NCBI GenBank assembly: GCA_964598695.1
Contig: CAZRDB010000012.1
Location: 1 to 50,588, forward strand
DNA from: CAZRDB01 sp964598695
GTDB lineage: Bacteria > Armatimonadota > Zipacnadia > UBA1398
Direction: 5' to 3'
Length of the DNA: 50,588 bases
The position numbers were made by a program, and so were the translations under genes. The notes under the pieces are model-generated. The model saw nothing but the letters and a program-made list of their open reading frames with translations, did no database searches and was not told where the DNA came from. This document shows positions 24,256 to 32,780 of this stretch, one piece after another (within the stretch, counting starts at the first letter, position 1; each line of letters begins with the position of its first letter).

Positions 24256-25545
24256 ATGATCTCATACGAGGTACTGCACACCGGCCTTCGGCTGGCGATG
24301 GAGACGATGCCCGCGATCCGCTCGGTCACGGTCTCGGCCTGGATCGGGACGGGGTCGCGGCACGAGTTCCCGCACGAGGCGGGGATCTCCCACTTCGTCG
24401 AGCATCTGGTCTTCAAGGGCACGGAACGCCGTTCGGCCGAGTCGATCGCCAACGCGATCGACTCGGTCGGCGGCGATCTCAACGCCGCCACCGACCGCTC
24501 GACCACCAGCTTCCACGCCCGGGTTCCCGCCGACTGCCTCGAGCTGGCCGTCGACCTGGTAGCCGATCTCGCCTCCAGGCCCGCCTTCGCCGAGCGCTCG
24601 CTGGAGACCGAACTCGGCGTGATCCTCGAGGAGATCAGCCGCTACGAGGACACGCCCGAGGAGTTGGTCCACGACCACCTGCACGAGTCTCTCTGGCCCG
24701 ACAACCCGCTGGGTCTGCCGGTCACCGGCAACCCGGAGGCCCTGGCGGCGCTCGGCCGCGCACAGGTCGTGGAGTTCCACCGGCGGCGCTACACCGCGGG
24801 CAACGCGGTGGTCTCGATCGCGGGTTGCTTCGAGCCCGACGAAGCGCGGCGGCTGGTCGGGGAGCACTTCCGGGACCTCCCACCCGGCGAACCGGGTCCC
24901 TCGGGCTATGCCGAGGCCGGTCGGATCACGCCGGGGCTGCGCTGTCAGACGCGCGACCAGGAGCAAGTGCACCTGATGCTCGCCTGGCCGGGCTGCTCGG
25001 TGGCCGACCCCGCGCGCTACGCCCAGGCGGTGCTCGACGGGACCTACGGCGCCACCACCAGCTCGCGGTTGTTCCGGCGCGTGCGCGAGGAACGCGGGCT
25101 GGCCTACTCGGTCTGGTCGGAGCCGATCCTGCACACCGACACCGGCGCGCTGGCGGTCTACGCGGGCACCGGCGCCGAGTCGGTCGAGGAGGTCGTGGCG
25201 GTGACGGCCGAGCAGGCTCGGAGCCTTGCCAATGGTGGGATGAGCCCGGAGGAGTTCGAGCTGGCACGGCGGCAGTTCCGCGGCGCGACGGCACTGGAGC
25301 TGGAAGCGACCGACGTCCGCGCCGCCCGCAACGCGCGCAGCACGCTCGTGCACGGCGGACCGCTGCCGTACGAGGAGTTCGAGCGCCGGCTCGCCGCCCT
25401 GCGGCTGGAGGACGTGCGGGAGGCGGCGCGCCGCTCGCTGGCGTCGGCAGAGATCTGCGGCGTGGCGATCGGGCCGATTGAGGCCGAGGAGTTCGCGGCC
25501 TGCGTGCGCGAGGCGCGCGACCGCGCCGCGCGAGAAGCGCTGTAG
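24256..25545 (+). CDS. M16-family zinc metallopeptidase (processing-peptidase-like)
   Basis: This 429-residue protein has the inverted zinc motif HFVEH at residues 46-50, with the third ligand Glu126 in LEEISRYED, 76 residues further on. The C-terminal half has the R/Y pair typical of the non-catalytic half domain (SSRLFRRVREERGLAYSV). There is no signal peptide, so it is probably cytoplasmic. It is the homologue of the peptidase found after pnp in Firmicutes (Bacillus YmxG/MlpA). The substrate is unknown. It lies 45 bases after pnp and 22 before dapB. Confidence 0.92.
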   Translation: MISYEVLHTGLRLAMETMPAIRSVTVSAWIGTGSRHEFPHEAGISHFVEHLVFKGTERRSAESIANAIDSVGGDLNAATDRSTTSFHARVPADCLELAVDLVADLASRPAFAERSLETELGVILEEISRYEDTPEELVHDHLHESLWPDNPLGLPVTGNPEALAALGRAQVVEFHRRRYTAGNAVVSIAGCFEPDEARRLVGEHFRDLPPGEPGPSGYAEAGRITPGLRCQTRDQEQVHLMLAWPGCSVADPARYAQAVLDGTYGATTSSRLFRRVREERGLAYSVWSEPILHTDTGALAVYAGTGAESVEEVVAVTAEQARSLANGGMSPEEFELARRQFRGATALELEATDVRAARNARSTLVHGGPLPYEEFERRLAALRLEDVREAARRSLASAEICGVAIGPIEAEEFAACVREARDRAAREAL

Positions 25546-25567
25546 GACCGGAGTGAGGGAGAGCGCG

Positions 25568-26371
25568 ATGGAACCGATCCGCGTAGCCGTGGCAGGGGCG
25601 GCGGGCCGCATGGGCCGCGAGACCTGCCGGGCCATTTGGGCCGCGCCGGACATGGAACTGGTGGCCGCACTCGACATCCTGCAGGTGGCCACGCCGCTCG
25701 AGGAGCTGGCCGACCTCTCGGGTTGCCCGCTGGCGGTCGAGCGAGACCTGCCGGGCGCGATCGAGGAGCGCCGGGCCGACGTGGTGGTGGACTTCACGCA
25801 GCCCTACTCGCGGCTGTCGAACTTCCGCGCGATCGTCTCGGCCGGGGCCCGGCCCGTTGTCGGAACCACGGGTTGGACGCCGCAGGACATCGTGGAGGCC
25901 GACCGGCTGTGCCGCGACGCCGGGCTGGGCGCGGTGGTGGCTCCGAACTTCGCGATCGGCGCGGTGCTGATGATGGAGTTCGCGAAGCAGGCCGCGCGGT
26001 ACATGCCCGACGTGGAGATCATCGAGCTGCACCACGACGCGAAGCTCGACGCCCCCTCGGGCACGGCCCACAAGACCGCGCAGGTCATCGCCCAGGCGCG
26101 CGCGGCCGCGGGGGTCTCGCCGGCGGCCCTGGAGGGCGCGGAGGACAGCCCGGCGCGTGGGCTCGACGTGGGCGGTGTCCGGGTCCACTCGGTCCGGCTG
26201 CCGGGGCTGCTGGCCCACCAGGAGGTGATCCTGGGCGGGCTCGGACAGACGCTCTCGATTCGGCACGACAGCCTGTCGCGTGAGTCGTTCATGCCGGGCG
26301 TTCTGCTCGCCTGCCGACGGGCGCCCTCGATCGAGGGACTCGTCTACGGTCTGGAGAATCTGCTCGACTGA
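25568..26371 (+). CDS. dapB: 4-hydroxy-tetrahydrodipicolinate reductase
   Basis: This 267-residue cytoplasmic enzyme reduces the DapA product with NAD(P)H in lysine and diaminopimelate synthesis. Signatures are the nucleotide-binding VAGAAGRMG, VVDFTQP, VGTTGW, APNFAIGAVLMM and the catalytic ELHHDAKLDAPSGTA. The ATG at 25568 follows GAGGGAGAG; a GTG at 25553 is a less likely start. It leads dapB-asd-dapA. Confidence 0.96.
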   Translation: MEPIRVAVAGAAGRMGRETCRAIWAAPDMELVAALDILQVATPLEELADLSGCPLAVERDLPGAIEERRADVVVDFTQPYSRLSNFRAIVSAGARPVVGTTGWTPQDIVEADRLCRDAGLGAVVAPNFAIGAVLMMEFAKQAARYMPDVEIIELHHDAKLDAPSGTAHKTAQVIAQARAAAGVSPAALEGAEDSPARGLDVGGVRVHSVRLPGLLAHQEVILGGLGQTLSIRHDSLSRESFMPGVLLACRRAPSIEGLVYGLENLLD

Positions 26372-26411
26372 CGCTTCGTCGCGGTCGAGCGACACGTGAG
26401 GTGTTGCGGTC

Positions 26412-27431
26412 ATGGGTGTTCCGTGTTCGATCGTCGGGTTCGGCGCTGTGGGCAAGCTCCTGTACAAGGTCGCCAAAGAGCGCCGGCTCCAGGTGGAGAA
26501 ACCCCGCGTCTACGCCCGGAGCGAGCGCACGGAGCAGTATGACGGCGACGCGGTGCACGTTCGGGCGCTCGACGAATCGGCCTTCACGGAGGGCGGGATC
26601 GTGCTGTTCGCCGGCACCGAGGGCGAGAAGGGCGCGAGCGAGGTCTGGGCGCCTGTCGCGCTCGAGCACGGCTGCTGGGCGATCGACAACTCAGCGACCT
26701 TCCGGATGGAGCCGACCGTGCCGCTCGTGGTGCCCGAGGTGAACCCGCACCACATCACCGAATCGACGCGCCTGATCGCGAACCCCAACTGCTCGACGAT
26801 CCAGATGGTGGTCGCGCTGGCGCCGATCCACCGCGCGGTCGGGATCCGCCGGGTCGTGGTCTCCACCTACCAATCGGTCTCGGGCTCGGGCGCGTACGCG
26901 ATGGAGGTGCTGGCGAAGGAGGCCGAGGCCACGCTCGCCGGCAACCCGGGGCGGGTCGAGGACAGCCCGTTCTGCGCACAGATCGCGTTCAACTGCATCC
27001 CGTTCATCAGCGGCGTCGATGAGACCGGCTACTCGGGCGAGGAGCTGAAGATGGTCCACGAGACGCGCAAGATCCTGGACGCGCCCGCGCTGCGCGTCTC
27101 GGCGACGACCGTGCGCGTGGGGACCAAGATCGGCCACGCCGAGTGCGTGAACCTCGAACTCGACGGCCCTCTCTCGGCCGACGAGGCCCGCTCGCTGCTC
27201 GGTGCGGCGCCGGGGGTCGTCGTCGAGGACGATCCGGCCGCATTCCGGGCGCCGACGCCGCTCGCGGCCGAGGACCGGGACGAGACCTTCGTCGGGCGGA
27301 TCCGTCGCGACCCGAGCCTCGAGCACGGTCTCGACCTGTGGGTCGTGGCCGACAACCTGCGCAAGGGCGCGGCCACGAACGCCGTCCAGATCGCGGAACT
27401 GCTCATCGAGCGCGGCTACCTCAACGCCTAG
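26412..27431 (+). CDS. asd: Aspartate-semialdehyde dehydrogenase
   Basis: This 339-residue cytoplasmic enzyme reduces aspartyl phosphate to aspartate semialdehyde, the branch point to lysine/DAP, threonine and methionine. The catalytic Cys127 lies in NPNCSTIQ, and the acid-base His242 in GTKIGHAE. The N-terminal loop reads GFGAVG instead of the usual GATGAVG, a minor variation. The catalytic domain signatures STYQSVSGSGAYAM and RVG are present. It lies 40 bases after dapB and 12 before dapA. Aspartokinase is not in this window. Confidence 0.95.
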   Translation: MGVPCSIVGFGAVGKLLYKVAKERRLQVEKPRVYARSERTEQYDGDAVHVRALDESAFTEGGIVLFAGTEGEKGASEVWAPVALEHGCWAIDNSATFRMEPTVPLVVPEVNPHHITESTRLIANPNCSTIQMVVALAPIHRAVGIRRVVVSTYQSVSGSGAYAMEVLAKEAEATLAGNPGRVEDSPFCAQIAFNCIPFISGVDETGYSGEELKMVHETRKILDAPALRVSATTVRVGTKIGHAECVNLELDGPLSADEARSLLGAAPGVVVEDDPAAFRAPTPLAAEDRDETFVGRIRRDPSLEHGLDLWVVADNLRKGAATNAVQIAELLIERGYLNA

Positions 27432-27443
27432 GAGAGGATCCCC

Positions 27444-28328
27444 ATGTCGGCCCAACCGATTCTGCTCACGGCAATGGTCACCCCGTTCGACCCGTCGCTC
27501 CGGGTGGACCTCGGCAAGACCCGGGAACTCGCCCAGCGCCTCGTCGAGGAGGGGTCGGACGGTCTCGTGGTCTGCGGGACGACCGGCGAGTCACCCACCC
27601 TGACCGAGGACGAGAAGGTCGCCCTGTTCGGTGCGGTGGTCGAGGCCGTCGGCTCCCGCGCCCAGGTGATCGCCGGCACCGGCGACAACAACACGGCCCG
27701 CAGCATCGAGCTGACGAAGCGCGCGGAGGACGCGGGCGTGGATGCGGTGATGCTCACGGCGCCGGCCTACAACAAGCCTCCGCAGGACTGCCTCGTCCGC
27801 CACTTCACGACGCTCGCGGCCGAGACCCGCCTGCCGGTGATGCTCTACCACATCCCCGGCCGGGCGGTGACCCGGCTCGAGCCGGCCACCGTGCTCCGGC
27901 TCGCGCGCGAGGCCCCGAGCATCTACGCGATCAAGGATGCCGGGAGCGACGTGAACTACACCTCGGCGATCCGCCGAGGTGCGCCGGAGGGTTTCACGAT
28001 CTACTCGGGCAACGATTCGGAGACTCTGCCGATGCTCGCCCTCGGGGCGCGCGGCGTGATCAGCGTCGCCTCGCACGTGGTGGGCCCTGGGATCCGGCGG
28101 ATGGTCGAGGCATTCCATGCAGGCGACACGGCCGGGGCGCTCGCCGAGCACCTCGCGCTGTTGCCCGTCTTCGACGCGATGTTCCAGGTCACCAGCCCGA
28201 TCCCCGTGAAGGCGGCCTGCAACCTCCGCGGGATGGAAGTCGGTGGGCTCCGGCCCCCGCTGTACGAGGCCTCCGAGGAGCTGAAGGGTCGGATCGAGGA
28301 TGTCCTCCGGGAGCACGGAGTCCTCTGA
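27444..28328 (+). CDS. dapA: 4-hydroxy-tetrahydrodipicolinate synthase
   Basis: This 294-residue cytoplasmic aldolase condenses pyruvate and aspartate semialdehyde. The Schiff-base Lys164 lies in YAIKDAG and the catalytic Tyr135 in LYHIPGR (usually YNVPGR). GTTGESPTLTEDEK at about 45-58 is the signature loop. The ATG at 27444 follows AGGAG. Its last 29 bases overlap the start of the UDG gene. Confidence 0.96.
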   Translation: MSAQPILLTAMVTPFDPSLRVDLGKTRELAQRLVEEGSDGLVVCGTTGESPTLTEDEKVALFGAVVEAVGSRAQVIAGTGDNNTARSIELTKRAEDAGVDAVMLTAPAYNKPPQDCLVRHFTTLAAETRLPVMLYHIPGRAVTRLEPATVLRLAREAPSIYAIKDAGSDVNYTSAIRRGAPEGFTIYSGNDSETLPMLALGARGVISVASHVVGPGIRRMVEAFHAGDTAGALAEHLALLPVFDAMFQVTSPIPVKAACNLRGMEVGGLRPPLYEASEELKGRIEDVLREHGVL

Positions 28329-28881
28329 GGAGCGGCTTGCCGCGCTGCACGCGATCATCCGCTCGTGCGGGGAGTGCAGGCTGGCGGAGACGCGCGCCCA
28401 TGCCGTGCCGGGCGATGGCGACCCGCGGGCGCGCGTGCTGTTCATTGGCGAGGCGCCGGGGGCGGAGGAAGACAAGCAGGGCCGGCCCTTCGTCGGCGCG
28501 GCCGGACGTCTCCTGAACGAGTTGCTCGACGCGGCCGGGCTCACGCGCGAGTCGGTCTTCATCACGAACACGGTGAAGTGCCGCCCGCCGGGCAATGCGG
28601 TGCCCGGACCGGAGGAGACCGCGGCCTGCGGTCCGTACCTCCGGCACCAGGTGCGGCTGATCGCGCCCCGGGTGGTCTGCACCCTGGGCGGCGCGGCGCT
28701 CAAGGTCGTGCTCGGCGAGGCCACGCCGGTCTCGCAGGTGCATGGCACGTCGATCCCGCGGAAGCACTTCGTGCTCGTACCGCTCTACCATCCGGCGGCG
28801 GCGCTGCACCGTCCGGAGCTGCGCGGTACCCTGTTCGATGACATGAGAGCCCTGGGGGCTCGGCTGGAGCAACTGCGATGA
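28300..28881 (+). CDS. Family-4 uracil-DNA glycosylase (4Fe-4S type)
   Basis: This 193-residue DNA-repair enzyme removes uracil from DNA. Its four cluster ligands are Cys23, Cys26, Cys94 and Cys110, matching the family. Active-site motifs are GEAPGAEEDKQGRPFVG and HPAAALHR at 164-171. Family-4 UDGs are common in thermophiles and high-G+C bacteria. The start at 28300 overlaps dapA by 29 bases; its stop overlaps the RNase J start (ATGA). The embedding suggests tight coupling to its neighbours, but a shared pathway is not evident. Confidence 0.92.
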   Translation: MSSGSTESSEERLAALHAIIRSCGECRLAETRAHAVPGDGDPRARVLFIGEAPGAEEDKQGRPFVGAAGRLLNELLDAAGLTRESVFITNTVKCRPPGNAVPGPEETAACGPYLRHQVRLIAPRVVCTLGGAALKVVLGEATPVSQVHGTSIPRKHFVLVPLYHPAAALHRPELRGTLFDDMRALGARLEQLR

Positions 28882-30605
28882 GCGAGCCCGTTCGGATCAC
28901 CTTCTTCGGAGGCGTCTCGGAGATCGGCAAGAACATGTCGCTCTTCGACTGCGGCGGCAAGATCCTGATCGTCGACGCGGGGGCGATGTTCCCCGATAAC
29001 GACATGTACGGCGTCGACCTCGTGATCCCCGACTACACCTGGCTCGAGGCCAACCAGGACCGGATCGTCGGCCTGGTGCTCTCACACGGCCACGAAGACC
29101 ACACCGGAGGCCTTCCCTTCCTCCTGCGCAAGGTGCGGGTGCCGGCGATCTACGGCACGCGTTTCACGTTGGGGCTGGTCGAGGCGAAGCTCGCCGAGCA
29201 CCCCCAGCTCGAGACGCCGCCGCTGCTGGAGGTGCACCCGGGCGATGTGTTGGAGCTGGACCCGTTCGGGGTGGAGTGCATCCACGTCACCCACAGCATC
29301 CCCGGCTCGCTCGCGTTCGGGATCCGCACGCCGGTCGGGAACATCCTCCACACCTGCGACTTCAAGATGGACCCGACGCCGCTCGAGGAGACCCCGCTCG
29401 ACGCGGCGGCATTCGCGCGGTACGGCGAGGAGGGCGTACGGCTGCTCATCTGCGACGTGACCAACGTCGAGCAGCCGGGCCACGTGCGCTCGCAGCAGGT
29501 GGTGGGCGATGCGCTGCGCCGGATCATCCGTCAGGCGCCGGCGCGGGTCATCGTCACCACGTTCGCCTCCAACATCCACCGGATCCAGCAGGTCATCAAC
29601 GTCTCGGGCGAGGAGCGGCGCAAGGTCGTGATCGAGGGCCGCTCGATGGTCAAGACGGTCGAGGTCGCCGAGCGGCTCGGCTACCTGCGGTGGGGCGCGG
29701 CCCAGCGGATCGACATCGACGAGATGGGGCTGTACCCACCGGAGGAGATCACCGTCCTCACGACGGGTTCGCAGGGCGAGCCGACCTCGGTGCTGGCGCG
29801 CATGGCGGCCAACGAGCACCGCAAGCTCCACGTCTGCGCCGGCGACACCGTGGTCCACTCGGCCACCCCGATCCCGGGCAACGAGGACATGATCTGGCGG
29901 ACGGTCAACAACCTCTTCCGCCTCGGCGCCAACGTGATCTACCGGGCGATCGACGAGGTCCACGTCTCGGGCCACTGCTACCAGGAGGAGCTGAAGCTCG
30001 TCCTCTCGCTGGTCAAGCCCGACCACGTGGTCCCCTACCACGGCGAAGCGCGCCACCAGAGCTACTACCACCGCGTGGCCGGCGGCATGGGCTACAGCGG
30101 CGACCGGATCCACACGCTCGAGCCGTACGACGTGCTCGAGGTCACCCGCGACCACGTCCGGATCGTCGAGCGGCTGGACGGCGACGCGATCATGGTCGAC
30201 GGCACGCTGATGGAGGATGTCGGGGCGCCCGTGCTGCGCGAGCGGCGGATCCTGGCCGAGTCCGGCGTCGTGATGGTCTCGGCCGTGGTCGAAGCGGACC
30301 TGCGGACGATCCTCGACGGCCCGGCGGTCGAGACCCGCGGCTTCATCCACGTCGACGAGACCTGGGAGCTGATCGAGGAGGCCCTCGACCTGGTCACCCA
30401 GACGATCCACCAGGCGCCGGTCGAGCGCGATATCTACGATCTCGAGCGCGACGTGAAGGGGGCGCTCAGCCGGCTGTTCCGCGGTCGGCTGGGCCGACGG
30501 CCGATGATCGTGCCCGTGATCTTCGAGGTCGAGGGCGGCAACCCCGTCGCGCACGAGGGCTCGCACCACGGAGACGGGAGCGACGACGACGATCTGACCG
30601 AATGA
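28878..30605 (+). CDS. rnj: Ribonuclease J
   Basis: This 575-residue cytoplasmic metallo-beta-lactamase/beta-CASP nuclease acts as a 5'-3' exo- and endoribonuclease in mRNA decay and rRNA maturation. The zinc-binding HGHEDH is at residues 70-75. Later motifs are HTCDFKMD, VTTFASNIHRIQQ, TTGSQGEP, HVSGH and PYHGE. ICDVTNVE replaces the usual SDSTN element. The C-terminal domain is present, followed by an acidic His/Asp tail. In Bacillus an RNase J gene also follows dapA, so this order is ancient. It overlaps UDG by ATGA. Confidence 0.93.
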   Translation: MSEPVRITFFGGVSEIGKNMSLFDCGGKILIVDAGAMFPDNDMYGVDLVIPDYTWLEANQDRIVGLVLSHGHEDHTGGLPFLLRKVRVPAIYGTRFTLGLVEAKLAEHPQLETPPLLEVHPGDVLELDPFGVECIHVTHSIPGSLAFGIRTPVGNILHTCDFKMDPTPLEETPLDAAAFARYGEEGVRLLICDVTNVEQPGHVRSQQVVGDALRRIIRQAPARVIVTTFASNIHRIQQVINVSGEERRKVVIEGRSMVKTVEVAERLGYLRWGAAQRIDIDEMGLYPPEEITVLTTGSQGEPTSVLARMAANEHRKLHVCAGDTVVHSATPIPGNEDMIWRTVNNLFRLGANVIYRAIDEVHVSGHCYQEELKLVLSLVKPDHVVPYHGEARHQSYYHRVAGGMGYSGDRIHTLEPYDVLEVTRDHVRIVERLDGDAIMVDGTLMEDVGAPVLRERRILAESGVVMVSAVVEADLRTILDGPAVETRGFIHVDETWELIEEALDLVTQTIHQAPVERDIYDLERDVKGALSRLFRGRLGRRPMIVPVIFEVEGGNPVAHEGSHHGDGSDDDDLTE

Positions 30606-30645
30606 CCGGCCGCCCCCGCGGCCGAAGTGCAGAGGATGGCGCGAG

Positions 30646-31869
30646 TTGGCGGACGCAATCAGGTGGATCGAAGGGGGCGTCTGCGCCCCCCACGGGTTCC
30701 TTGCGGGCGTGGCGGAGTGCGGGCTGAAGTCGAGCGGGCGCGACCTGGGCCTGCTCGTCAGCCCCGGTGGCTGCACGGCGGCGGGGGTCTTCACGACGAA
30801 CTCGCTCCCGGGGTGGCCCGTGGTGCTCAACCGCGAGTATCTCTCGCGCTCGAGCCGCTGCCTCGGCGTGGCCGTCAACAGCGGGGTCTCGAATGTCGCG
30901 ACCGGTCAGGCCGGGCTCGCGGTCGCCCGCGAGATGGCGGAGCAGGCCGAGCGGCGCACGCTGGCGCGGCATCCGTCGGAGGCGCGCGGCATCCTGCTCG
31001 CCCAGACCGGGATCATCGGTGAGGTGCCGGACGCGGACAAGATCCGCGCCGGGGTCGAGCAGGCCGCCGAGGGCCTCTCGCCCGAGGGCGGCGACGCGTT
31101 CGCCGAGGCGATCATGACCACCGACACGCGCCGCAAGTCCCGGGCGCTCGAGATCGCCACGCCGGCCGGGACGATCCGGCTCGGCGGCTGCGCCAAGGGC
31201 GCGGGGATGATCGCGCCGCGAATGGCGACGATGCTGTGCTTCCTCACGACCGACGCGACGCTCGAGGGCGCCCAGGCGCGGGCGCTGCTGTTCGCGGCGG
31301 CCGACGTCACCCTCAACCGCATCACGGTCGATGGCGACACGAGCACGAGCGACAGCGCCTTCCTGCTCGCGAGCGGCGCCGCGGGTGTGGCGATCGAGCC
31401 GGGAAGTGAGGCCGAGAGGCTCTTCGGCGAGGCGCTGACCACGCTGTGCCGTGAGCTGGCGCTGGAGTTGATCCGGGATGCCGAGGGCGTGCAGCACGTG
31501 GCGCGGGTGGAGGTGGTCGGCGCCGCGAGCGATGCCGACGCGCTTCGGGCCGCGAAGGAGATCGCGGAGTCGCCGCTGGTGAAGAGCGCCCTGTTCGGCT
31601 CCGACCCCAATTGGGGCCGCATCTGGTGCGCCACCGGCTACTCCGGCGCGGCGACCGACCCGAACACGATCACGATCCGGGTGGGCGATGTCACCGTTCT
31701 CGACCGGGGCGCTCCCGTCGCCGGCGCGAAGGAGCGGGCGCGGGAGTTCATGCTGCGGCCGGAGGTCGAGATCGTGGTCGATCTGGGCCTCGGCGAGGGC
31801 GCCGCGCACTACTGGTTCTCGGATCTCACCTACGACTACGTCCGCATCAACGCGGAGTACCACACCTAG
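30646..31869 (+). CDS. argJ: Glutamate N-acetyltransferase / amino-acid acetyltransferase (ArgJ)
   Basis: This 407-residue cytoplasmic enzyme transfers acetyl groups from N-acetylornithine to glutamate in the cyclic arginine pathway. It cuts itself at Ala194-Thr195 (MATML) and Thr195 becomes the nucleophile. KGAGMIAPRMATM and TVDGDTSTSD are signatures; NSGVSNVATG replaces the usual NSGNANACTG. It starts at a TTG at 30646, 41 bases after the RNase J gene. argB follows 27 bases downstream. Whether it is mono- or bifunctional cannot be read from sequence. Confidence 0.93.
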   Translation: MADAIRWIEGGVCAPHGFLAGVAECGLKSSGRDLGLLVSPGGCTAAGVFTTNSLPGWPVVLNREYLSRSSRCLGVAVNSGVSNVATGQAGLAVAREMAEQAERRTLARHPSEARGILLAQTGIIGEVPDADKIRAGVEQAAEGLSPEGGDAFAEAIMTTDTRRKSRALEIATPAGTIRLGGCAKGAGMIAPRMATMLCFLTTDATLEGAQARALLFAAADVTLNRITVDGDTSTSDSAFLLASGAAGVAIEPGSEAERLFGEALTTLCRELALELIRDAEGVQHVARVEVVGAASDADALRAAKEIAESPLVKSALFGSDPNWGRIWCATGYSGAATDPNTITIRVGDVTVLDRGAPVAGAKERAREFMLRPEVEIVVDLGLGEGAAHYWFSDLTYDYVRINAEYHT

Positions 31870-31896
31870 GCCGCTGCCACGGAGACGGAGCCACCC

Positions 31897-32754
31897 ATGA
31901 CACAGGGCAACCTGCGCGCCGAGACGCTGGTCGAGGCGCTGCCGCACATCCAGCGCTACCACGGCCGGACCGTCATCGTGAAGTACGGCGGCGCCGCCAT
32001 GGCCGCCGAGGACCTGAGCCGTGAGGTCATGCGCGACATCGTGCTCATGGGGCTCGTCGGGATCCGGCCGGTCGTCGTGCACGGGGGCGGGCCGCAGGTG
32101 TCGCAGTGGATGGAGCGGCTGGGAGCGGAGCCCGTCTTCGTGGACGGCCGGCGCGTGACCGACGAGCAGACGCTCGAGGTCGCGGAGATGGTGCTGGCCG
32201 GCACGATCAACAAGAGCATCGTGGGGCTGATCCAGAGCCTCGGCGGCAAAGCGGTCGGCCTCTCCGGGCGCGACGGCGGCACGGTGCACGCCGTGCCGTT
32301 CGAGGGGGGGGCCCTGGGCCACGTGGGCGAGGTCGACCGGATCGACGCTCGGCTGGTGCTCCACCTGCTGGAGGGCGGCTTCGTGCCGGTGCTCAGCTCG
32401 ATCGCGGAGGGGCCGGACGGCGGCGCGCTCAACGTCAACGCCGACTCGGTGGCCGGGGCGCTCGCGAAGGCGCTCGCGCCGTGCTCGGTGATCCTCCTGA
32501 GCGACGTGCCCGGGGTGCTCGCCGATGCCGCGGACCCCGAGAGCCTCATCAGCCGCCTCTCGGCCGCACAGGCGCGAGAGATGCTGAGCGGTCCGGGCGC
32601 CACCAAGGGCATGATCCCCAAGCTGGAGGCCTGCCTGACCGCGCTCGAGGGCGCCGGAAACACCGTCCATCTCGTCGACGGCCGCGTGCCCCACTCGGTC
32701 CTCATCGAGGTGCTGACCGACGAAGGCATCGGCACCATGGTCGTGTCCAACTAG
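31897..32754 (+). CDS. argB: Acetylglutamate kinase
   Basis: This 285-residue cytoplasmic enzyme phosphorylates N-acetylglutamate, the second step of arginine synthesis and often its control point. Signatures are TVIVKYGGAAM, VVVHGGGPQVS, VDGRRVTD and NVNADSVAGALA, with GATKGMIPKLEACL near the C-terminus. It follows argJ; argC and argD are not in this window. Confidence 0.96.
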   Translation: MTQGNLRAETLVEALPHIQRYHGRTVIVKYGGAAMAAEDLSREVMRDIVLMGLVGIRPVVVHGGGPQVSQWMERLGAEPVFVDGRRVTDEQTLEVAEMVLAGTINKSIVGLIQSLGGKAVGLSGRDGGTVHAVPFEGGALGHVGEVDRIDARLVLHLLEGGFVPVLSSIAEGPDGGALNVNADSVAGALAKALAPCSVILLSDVPGVLADAADPESLISRLSAAQAREMLSGPGATKGMIPKLEACLTALEGAGNTVHLVDGRVPHSVLIEVLTDEGIGTMVVSN

Positions 32755-32780
32755 AACGGGCGAAGGCCCCGAGGGCAGCG

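Noticed and set aside
24262..25797. A 511-codon minus-strand frame opposite the M16 peptidase
   Set aside because: Arg/Gly/Ala-rich composition with no motif; the M16 gene on the plus strand is complete and family-typical.
32106..32780. Upstream extension of the radical SAM frame into argB
   Set aside because: The residues are the out-of-frame reading of argB. The ATG at 32781 has a ribosome-binding site and fits the family start.
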